Of a DNA stretch of 64,000 bases, positions 34,109-43,177 are shown in pieces (within the stretch, counting starts at the first letter, position 1; each line of letters begins with the position of its first letter). The notes beneath the pieces were generated by a model, which worked only from the letters and a program-made list of their open reading frames with translations, made no database searches and was not told the origin of the DNA. The position numbers were made by a program, and so were the translations under genes. The DNA is from Ulvibacterium sp965248315 (lineage in GTDB: Bacteria > Bacteroidota > Bacteroidia > Flavobacteriales > Flavobacteriaceae), in assembly GCF_965248315.1 (NCBI RefSeq), contig NZ_CBDFIX010000002.1, positions 744,001 through 808,000 on the forward strand, given 5' to 3'.

Positions 34109-34972
34109 TTGCAAAAATCGTTAAAAGCCCATATTGAATATCTGCTCTGCATAAGCATTGAAAAGATCCATTCACTTTCAGGTGGCGATATCTCGCAAGC
34201 CTATCTCTTGGAAACGGAAAACGAGCATTTCTTTTGTAAAGTGAATCATGACGATAATGCCTACAAAATGTTCGTAGCAGAAAAGGTTGGTTTAGAGGCA
34301 ATTTCCAATACCCAGGTTATAGCCACACCCAATGTCCTACTCTGTGAGCCTTTAGAAAAAGGTGCTTTCTTGATTATGGAATACATCAAACCCGGTAGGG
34401 CTTCCCAAACGGAGATGGAGCAATTAGGGCATCAATTGGCGATGTTACATCAGTTTTCAAAATCCGATTTCTACGGATGGGAGACCAACAACTTTATCGG
34501 AAGCCTTCCTCAAGAAAATAACCAGTGTTCCAATTGGCCCGAATTTTATATTCATGAACGTCTCCTCCCCCAGATTAAAATGGCAATGGTCAACAAGCGG
34601 CTTGGCGTATCGGATATTCCATCCGAATCGCAACTTTCCGTTACTTGCAAAAACCTTTTCCCAAAAACCGAACCAGCTCTGTTACATGGTGATCTTTGGG
34701 GTGGAAACTATCTCGTTTCACAAGGCGGGAGACCCTATTTGATAGATCCCGCCATCTACTATGGCCATAATGAAGTGGATATTGCCATGACCCGATTGTT
34801 CGGTGGATTTGATTCCTCCTTTTACCATGCCTATGGGGAACATTTTCCCAAGGAGCCTTTTGAGAGCGAACGCACAGATATATATCAACTTTATTATTTG
34901 CTTGTCCATCTAAATTTGTTCGGTAGATCGTACTATGGGTCGGTGCGGTCCATTTTAAAACGTTATTTCTAG
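34109..34972 (+). CDS. Fructosamine kinase-family protein (TTG start)
   Basis: A 287-residue cytoplasmic small-molecule kinase of the APH/fructosamine-3-kinase fold. SLSGGDISQAYLLETEN is the N-lobe, LIMEYIKPGR the hinge, and ALLHGDLWGGNYL with the later YLIDPAIYYGHNEVD the catalytic loop and Mg-binding segment. Eukaryotic relatives phosphorylate sugar-protein adducts; bacterial relatives phosphorylate low-molecular-weight glycated amines or sugars. The start is TTG at 34109: the conserved N-terminus starts just after it and no ATG precedes the N-lobe. It is the only visible kinase of the sugar island. Confidence 0.85.
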   Translation: MQKSLKAHIEYLLCISIEKIHSLSGGDISQAYLLETENEHFFCKVNHDDNAYKMFVAEKVGLEAISNTQVIATPNVLLCEPLEKGAFLIMEYIKPGRASQTEMEQLGHQLAMLHQFSKSDFYGWETNNFIGSLPQENNQCSNWPEFYIHERLLPQIKMAMVNKRLGVSDIPSESQLSVTCKNLFPKTEPALLHGDLWGGNYLVSQGGRPYLIDPAIYYGHNEVDIAMTRLFGGFDSSFYHAYGEHFPKEPFESERTDIYQLYYLLVHLNLFGRSYYGSVRSILKRYF

Positions 34973-35033
34973 TACATCAAGTACGGCCACGTTAGTAATT
35001 TGATAAATGGGCATAGCAATAATCCATGGAGGA

Positions 35034-35063
35034 TTGAAATTATTTTGTTTTTCCGTATTTTTA
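35034..35063 (+). promoter_or_regulatory. Promoter of the PQQ dehydrogenase gene
   Basis: TTG (35034-35036), a 19-base spacer and TATTTTTA (35056-35063) match the Bacteroidota pattern except for the last base. The ATG is 23 bases downstream. Confidence 0.5.
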
Positions 35064-35086
35064 GAAAAACTAATCCCTGTTAATCC

Positions 35087-37219
35087 ATGCCATCCAAACT
35101 TCTTTGTTCCCTCTTTTCCATAATTACTATACCATTGGTTCTTTTTACAAGTTGTGAGCCTTCTGAAAAAAGAGGCTCATCCGATAAACAATACGTAACA
35201 TGGTCTTCTTATTTGGGAGATCCCGGACGGAGCCACTACTCCACCCTATCACAGATTACACTGGAAAACATAAAAACCCTAGGGGTTGCCTGGTCCTATG
35301 AAGCGGCTGATTGGGGCCAGATGCAAATGAATCCCATCGTTGCGGATACGATTTTATATGGGGTGACGGCAGCCATGCGGGTAGTAGCCCTACATGCCGC
35401 TACGGGCGAGGAAATATGGCAATTTGGAGATTCCGTAAAAGTGTGGCATTCCACAAGCCGAGGTGTTTCCTATTGGGAGAAAGGAGGGGACAAGCGTATT
35501 TTATATACCCGTGGTTCGGATTTATATGCCTTGAATGCCTTAACAGGACAACCGATTCCGACTTTTGGAGATAACGGTAAGGTAGATATGCGTACTGGTT
35601 TACCAGAGTCCGACCGAAGCAAATTTGTAATTTCCAATACCCCAGGAACCATTTATAAGGATATTATTGTGATGCCTCTTAGATTATCCGAAGGTCCGGG
35701 TGCTCCTCCAGGGGATGTTATGGCTTTTAATGTAATTACCGGATCCGTGGAATGGGTGTTTCATACCATTCCCCAAGCGGATGAAGAAGGTTATGATTCC
35801 TGGGGAGATGAAGACCCGAGGAAGAGTCCGCTTGTTGGTGCCGCCAACAACTGGTCTGGTATGGCCGTGGACGAGGAGGAAGGAATCATTTATGTGCCTA
35901 CGGGATCGGCAGCTCCCGACTTTTATGGTGGTGTTCGAAAAGGGAGCAATCTATACGCTAATAGTTTGGTGGCCCTGGATGGCGATACGGGCGAGCGTAT
36001 CTGGCATTTTCAATTTACACATCATGATATCTGGGATCGTGACCCTCCTGCTCCACCCAACCTTTTGATGGTGGAACGTAACGGTAAAAAGATTCCGGCC
36101 GTGGCCCAAGTAACAAAACAAGGTTACGTCTATGTTTTTAATCGAATGACGGGCGAGCCTTTATTCGATATTGAGGAACGACCCGTGCCCACCTCAACCT
36201 TAGAAGGTGAGGAAACTTGGCCTACCCAACCTTTTCCCATAAAACCAAAGCCCTTTGCACGTCAATCTACAGAACTGTCCGAGAACAGTGTAAGCCCCTA
36301 CGCGGAAAACCAGGAGGAACTGCGGGAGCTTTTAAGAACGGCTGATAAACGCATCTACGCCCCTCCAAGTTTGGAGCCCACAATTCTATTGCCAGGTTAT
36401 GATGGGGCCGCTGAATGGGGAGGAGCGGGCGCCGATCCCAAAGATGGGATTCTCTATGTAAATTCGAACGAAATGCCTCGTATGCTACAAATGGGCATTG
36501 CTAAAAATGACTATGCCGGATTGCCTTTAGGTCAAGGCGTATATAACAAATATTGCATAACATGTCATCAGGCTGATAGAAAAGGTGTGGTGGCCAGTGG
36601 TTTTCCATCATTAATCGACCTGCAATTACGAAAGGAAAAAAATGAAGTTTCCACTATTGTTACTCAGGGTAAGGGCATGATGACGGGCTTCCCACAGATT
36701 CCAAAGGAAGAAATGGATGCACTTCTGCGATTTCTATTTGATGAGGAAGTACAACATAGCGTTGCCGAGGAATCTGACCAAAAAGATTCCATTGCTATTC
36801 CCTACAAACATGCAGGCTATAATAAATTCTTAGACAGTAATGGGTTGCCGGCGATAGCTCCTCCCTGGGGCACTATGCATGCCATTGACCTAAATACAGG
36901 GGATTTTATTTGGTCCATTCCCTTTGGCAATACACCAGAATTAGGGGATGAAGGAATTGGTACCGGTACTGAAAACTATGGCGGCCCAATTGTAACCGAA
37001 AACGGACTTTTATTTATCGGAGCTACCCGAGACGGGTATTTTAGGGTATTTAATAAATATACCGGGGAATTGCTTTGGGAATACAAACTGCCCGCAGCGG
37101 CTTTTGCAACGCCTGCCATGTATGAGGTAAATGGAAAGCAGTACATCGCCATTGCTTGTGGGGGCGAAAAATTGGGAACAGAAAAAGGAAATCAGATTAT
37201 AGCCTTTGCTTTAAAGTGA
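35087..37219 (+). CDS. PQQ-dependent dehydrogenase lipoprotein with internal cytochrome c domain
   Basis: A 710-residue exported protein: lipobox LFTSC gives Cys23. Residues about 45-470 hold most blades of a quinoprotein alcohol/glucose dehydrogenase propeller (WSSYLGDPGRSHYSTL, QMQMNPIVADTILYG, FTHHDIWDRDPPAPP, EWGGAGADPKDGILYVNSNEM). A cytochrome c domain with the haem site C490-I-T-C493-H494 occupies about 475-560, after which the propeller closes (PPWGTMHAIDLNTGDFIW, GGPIVTENGLLFIGATRDG). It would oxidise a sugar or alcohol outside the cytoplasm, passing electrons via its own haem. PQQ synthesis genes are not in view. Placing the cytochrome between blades is notable but known in this class. 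Confidence 0.88.
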   Translation: MPSKLLCSLFSIITIPLVLFTSCEPSEKRGSSDKQYVTWSSYLGDPGRSHYSTLSQITLENIKTLGVAWSYEAADWGQMQMNPIVADTILYGVTAAMRVVALHAATGEEIWQFGDSVKVWHSTSRGVSYWEKGGDKRILYTRGSDLYALNALTGQPIPTFGDNGKVDMRTGLPESDRSKFVISNTPGTIYKDIIVMPLRLSEGPGAPPGDVMAFNVITGSVEWVFHTIPQADEEGYDSWGDEDPRKSPLVGAANNWSGMAVDEEEGIIYVPTGSAAPDFYGGVRKGSNLYANSLVALDGDTGERIWHFQFTHHDIWDRDPPAPPNLLMVERNGKKIPAVAQVTKQGYVYVFNRMTGEPLFDIEERPVPTSTLEGEETWPTQPFPIKPKPFARQSTELSENSVSPYAENQEELRELLRTADKRIYAPPSLEPTILLPGYDGAAEWGGAGADPKDGILYVNSNEMPRMLQMGIAKNDYAGLPLGQGVYNKYCITCHQADRKGVVASGFPSLIDLQLRKEKNEVSTIVTQGKGMMTGFPQIPKEEMDALLRFLFDEEVQHSVAEESDQKDSIAIPYKHAGYNKFLDSNGLPAIAPPWGTMHAIDLNTGDFIWSIPFGNTPELGDEGIGTGTENYGGPIVTENGLLFIGATRDGYFRVFNKYTGELLWEYKLPAAAFATPAMYEVNGKQYIAIACGGEKLGTEKGNQIIAFALK

Positions 37220-37226
37220 TTTAAGA

Positions 37227-38783
37227 TTAGTTAATGCATGGGGACTCCTTAAATGTGCCCCTATTCCGTACCAACATCCGGTATGCGCCGATCTTTTCGT
37301 CTAAATCATAGTTTTCCATTTGGTAATCCGGGGTGTACAATACATTATCCCAATAGGCGGTCTGAGGTTCCTTGGCCCTTAAATCGTTGGTTTGCTCCAT
37401 CCAGTTTTTGAGTTCTTTGCTCAATTCGTTTCTCACCTTTTTGTATTTCGGGTTTTCGATTTCATTTTTTAAATTATAGGGGTCATCGGCCAATACATAT
37501 AATTCTTCCATGGGACGTTTGCCAAAAGCCAATTGAAAATAGTCTTGGTCTGATGGTTTTCCTTCCATAGCCATAATCTGGAATTTGGAAATGGAATTGT
37601 CCACATCCCCATACTGCCCTACGGACTGATGTACTTCCGGGTCTCCTGCAGGCCAACGATCAGGTTCAAAATTCTTGATGTATAGAAAATCCTTGGTGCG
37701 AATTGCCCGTGATGGATAGCTCAAATCCCCCTTGCGAACATTGGCGTGTCGTTCCCGTTCCAAAAAGACTTTACTTCGGTCGGATTTTGTAGTGTTTCCC
37801 TTTTCAAAAAGTTCCAACAAGCTATTTCCACTAAACGTCTTAGGGATATCCAATCCAGCGGCCTCTAAAAAAGTAGGGCCAAAATCGATAAAGTTCATAA
37901 AATCGCCAATACGTTTTCCGCCTTCTATATGATCTTTCCAATACATTGCTAATGGCATCCTCGTACCGTAATCATATAGCGTTGCCTTCGCTCGGGGGAA
38001 GGGCATTCCGTTATCACTGGTCATAACGATAATGGTGTCGTCCAATAAACCTTGTTGCTCCAATATGTTGATGATGTTTCCCGATTCCCGGTCAAAACGT
38101 TCCGCTTCAAAATAGTAATCAAGGATGTCATTTCGCACGCAAGGCGTATCGGGCAAAAATCCTGGAACATTAACCCTCTCTTGATCCATTCCTGATCTTA
38201 CTCCGGTATTCGTTTCATAAACCCGGTGCGGATCACTGCTGCCGAACCAATAGGCGAAAGGTTGATTGTTCTTTTTGTCCTTCAAGAAAGTCCTAAAGTC
38301 GGGATAATCCTTCCCCGCGGGATTGTGTTCATATCCCCCTGCTTTAAAATCTCCTGGTCCCCAGCCTTTGCGACTCTTTCCCGTGAGGTATCCGGATTCT
38401 TTTAACAACGACATCCAATTGGTAAATTTGTCTGGAATTACGGACCACAGATTACCGGCACTTTCCAATTGGTGGGGGTATCTTCCCAACAAAATACTAG
38501 CCCGCGAAGGAGAACAGGAGGGTGCGGCACAATGGGCGTTTTCAAAAACTGCTCCCGCGCTTGCCAAAAAATCGAATGTGGGTGTGCGGACAACCGAATT
38601 ACCATAAGCCCCAGCATGTGGATAGGACCAATCATCGGCAATCAAAAAAAGAATATTTGGTTTTGACGGGGGTGTTTCCACTTTCTCCTTTGTAGGAAAA
38701 GCTGCTCCGAAAGACAGTACTGCCATTCCGAGAACCAAAACGATTCCCAAAAACTTACTTACGGTAGGGATTGTCAATTTCAT
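37227..38783 (-). CDS. Exported S1-family sulfatase (formylglycine type)
   Basis: A 518-residue sulfatase with signal peptide about 1-28 (FLGIVLVLGMAVLSFGAA). The metal Asp pair is in ILFLIADDWSY at D50/D51; the C90-S-P-S-R94 motif in APSCSPSRASILLGR provides the cysteine that becomes formylglycine, and VMTSDNGMPFPRAK adds the metal Asp/Asn. The sequence around the active site is closest to N-sulfoglucosamine-type sulfatases, but substrate is inferred only. The ATG at 38783 is preferred over one 18 codons upstream because that longer start would overlap the divergent gene and precede the signal peptide. Needs a formylglycine-generating enzyme, absent from the window. Confidence 0.88.
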   Translation of the reverse strand: MKLTIPTVSKFLGIVLVLGMAVLSFGAAFPTKEKVETPPSKPNILFLIADDWSYPHAGAYGNSVVRTPTFDFLASAGAVFENAHCAAPSCSPSRASILLGRYPHQLESAGNLWSVIPDKFTNWMSLLKESGYLTGKSRKGWGPGDFKAGGYEHNPAGKDYPDFRTFLKDKKNNQPFAYWFGSSDPHRVYETNTGVRSGMDQERVNVPGFLPDTPCVRNDILDYYFEAERFDRESGNIINILEQQGLLDDTIIVMTSDNGMPFPRAKATLYDYGTRMPLAMYWKDHIEGGKRIGDFMNFIDFGPTFLEAAGLDIPKTFSGNSLLELFEKGNTTKSDRSKVFLERERHANVRKGDLSYPSRAIRTKDFLYIKNFEPDRWPAGDPEVHQSVGQYGDVDNSISKFQIMAMEGKPSDQDYFQLAFGKRPMEELYVLADDPYNLKNEIENPKYKKVRNELSKELKNWMEQTNDLRAKEPQTAYWDNVLYTPDYQMENYDLDEKIGAYRMLVRNRGTFKESPCIN

Positions 38784-38829
38784 AAGGTTTGTTAACTTTC
38801 CAATAAATATAGTACTCAAAAATCGAAAA

Positions 38830-39891
38830 ATGGACAAAATAAAAGTTTTGGTCGTGGGTTGTGGCCATATGGGAACCAGCCACGCCCGCGCCTATCATCA
38901 ACTACAGGGTTTTGAAATCGTTGGTCTGGTAAGTAGAAAGCCAGAAAGTAGGGAACGCTTGTCCCAAGAATTAGGAGGGTATCCTACCTATGGAGATTAT
39001 GCCAAGGCGTTGGACGAAGCAAAACCGGATGCTGTATCGATAAACACCTATCCGGATACACATGGCGAATATATTCGGATGGCCTTGAACGCCAACGCCC
39101 ATGTATTTGTGGAAAAGCCCTTGGCCTTAACGGTAGAGGAAGCCCAAAGTTTGGTGGGTCTGGTCCAAAAAAAAGGAAAGAAAATGGTGGTTGGTTATAT
39201 TCTTCGGGTACATCCGGCCTGGGCAAAATTTGTGGAAGTGGCCAAGTCCCTTGGAAAACCCCTGGTCATGCGCATGAACCTGAACCAACAAAGTTCCGGT
39301 AGCAACTGGTACACTCATAAACAATTGATGAACAGTATGTCCCCAATTGTGGATTGTGGAGTTCACTATGTAGATGTTATGTGCTTGATGACAGAATCCA
39401 TTCCCGTTAGCGTTAGCGCAATTGGAGCTCGGCTTTCCGATGAAATCGATGCCGAAATGTACAATTACGGACAGCTACAAGTACGATTTCAAGACGGTTC
39501 TGTCGGTTGGTACGAGGCCGGTTGGGGACCTATGATGAGCGAGACCGCCTTTTTTGTAAAGGACGTAATCGGACCCAAAGGGTGTGTTTCTATTGTGGAC
39601 GAGGCCAAAGGGGATAGTGATAGTGTTGATGATCACTCTAAGACCGGGGCCTTGAAACTCCATCATGCAGCTACAGATGAAAACGGAAATTTTGCCAAGG
39701 CGGACGAAATAATAGACACCTCGGATGAGCCTGATCATGATGGGCTCTGCCTTTTGGAACAGGAATACTTTCTAAAGGCCATTACCGAAGATATGGATTT
39801 GGACAATCATTTACGCGATGCCGTAAACAGTCTGCGTATTGTGCTGGCGGCAGATGAATCGTTTCGAACTGGGAAAACAGTCGAATTGTAA
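38830..39891 (+). CDS. Second Gfo/Idh/MocA-family oxidoreductase
   Basis: A 353-residue NAD(P)-dependent oxidoreductase: Rossmann VLVVGCGHMGTSHARAYH, VFVEKPLALTVEEAQSL with the catalytic Lys, and a beta-domain containing SPIVDCGVHYVDVMCLMT. No signal peptide, so it acts in the cytoplasm. It is divergent from the sulfatase, 46 bp apart, so the two could share control. The product may act on the desulfated sugar, by proximity only. It is distant in sequence from the copy at 25124, so it is not a recent duplicate. Confidence 0.88.
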   Translation: MDKIKVLVVGCGHMGTSHARAYHQLQGFEIVGLVSRKPESRERLSQELGGYPTYGDYAKALDEAKPDAVSINTYPDTHGEYIRMALNANAHVFVEKPLALTVEEAQSLVGLVQKKGKKMVVGYILRVHPAWAKFVEVAKSLGKPLVMRMNLNQQSSGSNWYTHKQLMNSMSPIVDCGVHYVDVMCLMTESIPVSVSAIGARLSDEIDAEMYNYGQLQVRFQDGSVGWYEAGWGPMMSETAFFVKDVIGPKGCVSIVDEAKGDSDSVDDHSKTGALKLHHAATDENGNFAKADEIIDTSDEPDHDGLCLLEQEYFLKAITEDMDLDNHLRDAVNSLRIVLAADESFRTGKTVEL

Positions 39892-39973
39892 AAGTCGAAT
39901 CCGTCTTCAGAGAGAGGTGTTGCCATCTACGAAAGAAGGCAGATAGGACAGTCACTACTATTATATTTAATGG

Positions 39974-41452
39974 ATGATTCAACTTATTGAAAGAGCCAAA
40001 GGCTTTACGGAACGAGTGGCCTTGGTCTCTAATGGAACCTCGTATACCTATGGTCAATTATTGGACTCGGCTCAGCATGTTGCGGCACATCTTTTGAACG
40101 GAAAAGCTGACTTGGAAGAAGCTCGCATTACCTTCCTTGTACCCCCATCATTTGAATACACGGCTATACAGTGGGGCATTTGGATGGCTGGGGGCATTGC
40201 TGTTCCACTTTGTGTGCTTCATCCGTTACCCTCCATTGAATATGTATTAAGGGATACCCAAGCCAAAATGGTAATCGCCCACCCGGATTATATGGATTTC
40301 CTATCTCCTTTGGAAAAAGAAAATGGTGTTTCTATAGTTGCCTTGACGCCCGTTTTGGAAAATCGTTCTGCAGAACTTCCTGATATCCGTACGGAACAAA
40401 GGGCCATGATTCTTTATACAAGTGGTACCACAAGCAAACCCAAAGGTGTGGTCACTACGCATGCCAACATTCAAGCTCAAATTACCACTTTGGTAAATGC
40501 CTGGGAATGGCAACAGGACGATTATATCCTAAACATACTTCCTCTTCATCATGTACATGGCATTATCAATGTAATGAGCTGTGCATTATGGAGCGGGGCC
40601 TGTTGCGAATTTTTGCCCAAATTCGAGGCTGAAAGCGTCTGGAATAGTATCAAATCAGGTCGATTGACTTTGTTTATGGCAGTTCCTACCATCTATTATA
40701 AACTAATCGCCTTTTGGGACGACGCTTCCGAAACGGCACAAGAAGAAATGTCCGAAGCTGCTTCAAAACTTCGGTTGATGGTTTCCGGTTCTGCAGCTTT
40801 GCCCGTACCCGTGTTGGAAAAGTGGCGGAAAATAACGGGGCAAACCTTGTTGGAGCGCTATGGGATGACCGAAATAGGAATGGGACTTTCAAATTCCTAT
40901 CGCGGGGAAAGGAGGCCCGGGCATATTGGGTTGCCTTTGCCCGGTGTTGAAATGCGATTGGTAAATAGTGATGATAAGACGGCGGGCGAAAATGAGGCGG
41001 GCGAATTTCAAATCAAGGGTCCTAGTGTTTTTAAGGAATATTGGCAAAAACCGGAAGCGACAGAAAAGGCTTTTACCAAAGATGGCTGGTTTATTACGGG
41101 GGATATTGGCATGTTGAATAATGGATCCTATAAAATTCTCGGTCGCGATAGTGTGGATATTATTAAATCCGGTGGTTATAAAATATCGGCCTTGGAAATT
41201 GAGGATGTTTTACGAAAACACCCTATGGTTCGGGATTGTGCCGTAGTTGGGCTGCCCGATGAAGAATGGGGCGAGGTGGTCTCTGCCTGTTTGATTCCCA
41301 AGGACGAGGCCATAGATACCAAAAAAGTTTCCGAATGGTTGAAGGAGCAATTACCCAGGTACAAGATTCCCAGAAATTATATCGTTAGAAATACCTTACC
41401 CCGAAATGTTTTGGGCAAGGTAACCAAGAATGAGTTGAAAAAAATGTTTTAA
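39974..41452 (+). CDS. Acyl-CoA synthetase (malonyl-CoA synthetase/ACSF3-like)
   Basis: A 492-residue adenylate-forming enzyme that activates a carboxylic acid to acyl-AMP and then acyl-CoA. P-loop MILYTSGTTSKPKGVV near 138-153, ERYGMTEIGMGLSNSYRG in the substrate/AMP region, the hinge GWFITGDIGML, KILGRDSVDIIKSGGYKIS, and the C-terminal lysine segment NVLGKVTKNELKK. The GMTEIGM and REDxx-like segments resemble MatB/ACSF3, so malonate or a methyl-substituted short dicarboxylate is a reasonable guess. Next come the 39-residue membrane protein and the symporter, same direction, suggesting uptake followed by activation. Confidence 0.82.
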   Translation: MIQLIERAKGFTERVALVSNGTSYTYGQLLDSAQHVAAHLLNGKADLEEARITFLVPPSFEYTAIQWGIWMAGGIAVPLCVLHPLPSIEYVLRDTQAKMVIAHPDYMDFLSPLEKENGVSIVALTPVLENRSAELPDIRTEQRAMILYTSGTTSKPKGVVTTHANIQAQITTLVNAWEWQQDDYILNILPLHHVHGIINVMSCALWSGACCEFLPKFEAESVWNSIKSGRLTLFMAVPTIYYKLIAFWDDASETAQEEMSEAASKLRLMVSGSAALPVPVLEKWRKITGQTLLERYGMTEIGMGLSNSYRGERRPGHIGLPLPGVEMRLVNSDDKTAGENEAGEFQIKGPSVFKEYWQKPEATEKAFTKDGWFITGDIGMLNNGSYKILGRDSVDIIKSGGYKISALEIEDVLRKHPMVRDCAVVGLPDEEWGEVVSACLIPKDEAIDTKKVSEWLKEQLPRYKIPRNYIVRNTLPRNVLGKVTKNELKKMF

Positions 41453-41481
41453 GTTCCTTAAACAAAAAACCGTATTGCACT

Positions 41482-41601
41482 ATGGATTTCCTGACCCTTC
41501 TCCCCTACATTGGAATCATTGTTTTAGTGGTTATCAATGCTTTATTGGTGTTAAAGCGGGATATCACCGTAGATGAGAGCGACCATACACCCCAGCACTG
41601 A
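41482..41601 (+). CDS. 39-residue single-pass membrane protein, probable symporter partner
   Basis: An ATG at 41482 opens 39 codons ending in TGA at 41599-41601, which overlaps the ATG of the symporter by one base (TGATG). The peptide is LPYIGIIVLVVINALLVL (a hydrophobic segment of about 20 residues) followed by a charged tail KRDITVDESDHTPQH. It has no known domain I can name. Tight overlap with a sodium:solute symporter is seen for small accessory proteins of that family, which is the main evidence for the role. No homology search was possible. Confidence 0.6.
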   Translation: MDFLTLLPYIGIIVLVVINALLVLKRDITVDESDHTPQH

Positions 41602-43127
41602 TGGCTTATTTTCAAGAACATTATGTAACCTTACTCCTCACGATATTTTATGTCTTGGGCTGTTTGTACATTGGCTGGTATTTTAAGAAAAAAGCCAATC
41701 AAGGAATCGAGGGGTATTATGTGGCCAAGCGGGAAATTCCGGGATGGGTAATTTCTTTGGCATTTTTTTCTACTTCGGCCAGTACCAATACCTATATCGG
41801 CCAAGCAGGAAAATCTTTTGAGCATGGGCTTTCATGGGCATGGATGGGATTGATATGGACCTTTTTCTGTATCATTTCCTGGCAATTGTTAGGGCCTAGG
41901 ATGCGATTCCAAACGGCCCGTTTAAAGTCGTTTACCATCCCGGATTATTTTCATTTGCGTTACAAGAGTACGCTAGCCAAAAGTATTCGGGTGCTTTCAG
42001 CATTCATCATCCTATTTGCCACGCTATGGTATATGGTAGGCATTGCCAAAGGGTGTGCCCATGTGCTTACTTCCGTTTTGGATATTCCCTATGAATATGG
42101 GGCTTTTGCCATTATCGCCATTACCTGTGCCTACACCATTTGGGGAGGAATGTACAGCGTGCTTTGGACAGATGCCATTCAAGGCATTATCATGTTCGGA
42201 GTTGCCATTTTAATGTTGGCCATTCCGTTTTTCTATGTTGGAGGTTTGGACAACCTGATGGCGTCCATTAGCCAAACAGACCATTTGACCAAGGAAGGGA
42301 TACCTATGAAATCCGGGCTGGTCACTTTCGGGGAATTGGTGTCGTTCCTGTATATTTTAGGTATAGGTCTGGCCGTTGGGATGAAACAAATTTCCGAACC
42401 TAAAAATCTTATTCGATTTTATTCCGTGAACAATGCAAAAAGTATGCGTTTTGCCATGATATGGACCCCTGTTTTTCTCGGAATTTCCTTGGTCTGTGTA
42501 ATGGGTCTGGGTGCTCTTGTACATGGAATGGCATCAACAGAAGAAGCCGCATATCTGATTAAGGATACGGATGAGGTCGTTGGTTTTATGTTGGACAAGT
42601 TTGACAACAAATGGGTCAGTGGTATTTGCGTGGCCGGTCTGTTTGCGGCGGGAATGTCCTCATTAGCATCCGTAATAATTATCATAGGAACCGCTTTTGT
42701 AAAGGATATTTGGCATGTGGTAAAACCCATGTCCGAAACAAAAATTATCCCTCGAACCAAATGGTTTATGGGTTTTTATTGTGTTCTAGTATACACCTTG
42801 ACCTTATATCCAATGGCGGGTATCGTGGAGTTAACCGCTTTTGCGGGCGCCGTATTCGCGGCAAGTTTTTTTCCTGCCATTTTTGGTGGGCTATATTTAA
42901 AATGGGGCACGGATTTGGGGGCAATGGCCTCTATGGTCACAGGAATGGTAGTAAATGTAGTTTGGCGTTTTGCTTTTAGATTCAATTTTGAGGGTTGGGA
43001 AGATATCCATGAAATTATTCCCGCATTCGTAGTTTCGATGCTCACCTATATTGTAGTAAGCCTGCTTAGTAAAAAAAGACAACCCGACAGAGAACATTTG
43101 AAAGTAATCTTTGGTTCTTCAGTATGA
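41601..43127 (+). CDS. Sodium:solute symporter family transporter
   Basis: A 508-residue inner-membrane transporter of the SSS family with about 13 hydrophobic segments. The family core is seen in IPGWVISLAFFSTSASTNT, the DYFHLRYKS cytoplasmic loop, and the AGMSSLASVIIIIGTAF segment of the helix that carries the second Na+ site. It imports a solute with Na+; the adjacent acyl-CoA synthetase suggests a carboxylate, while the island suggests a sugar or polyol. It starts within the stop of the 39-residue protein and ends 50 bp before the convergent NlpC/P60 gene. Confidence 0.88.
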   Translation: MAYFQEHYVTLLLTIFYVLGCLYIGWYFKKKANQGIEGYYVAKREIPGWVISLAFFSTSASTNTYIGQAGKSFEHGLSWAWMGLIWTFFCIISWQLLGPRMRFQTARLKSFTIPDYFHLRYKSTLAKSIRVLSAFIILFATLWYMVGIAKGCAHVLTSVLDIPYEYGAFAIIAITCAYTIWGGMYSVLWTDAIQGIIMFGVAILMLAIPFFYVGGLDNLMASISQTDHLTKEGIPMKSGLVTFGELVSFLYILGIGLAVGMKQISEPKNLIRFYSVNNAKSMRFAMIWTPVFLGISLVCVMGLGALVHGMASTEEAAYLIKDTDEVVGFMLDKFDNKWVSGICVAGLFAAGMSSLASVIIIIGTAFVKDIWHVVKPMSETKIIPRTKWFMGFYCVLVYTLTLYPMAGIVELTAFAGAVFAASFFPAIFGGLYLKWGTDLGAMASMVTGMVVNVVWRFAFRFNFEGWEDIHEIIPAFVVSMLTYIVVSLLSKKRQPDREHLKVIFGSSV

Positions 43128-43177
43128 GTGCGCCGAAATGGCAATGAGTTTCTTCTTGCCAGCTCCTATAGAAGCCC

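Noticed and set aside
24087..38783. Sulfoquinovose degradation by sulfo-ED or sulfo-transketolase routes.
   Set aside because: No GH31 sulfoquinovosidase, dehydratase, KDSG aldolase or sulfonate exporter is seen; sulfatase cleaves sulfate esters, not sulfonates.
38784..38837. Longer sulfatase start at 38837.
   Set aside because: It would overlap the divergent oxidoreductase start and put 18 residues before the signal peptide.
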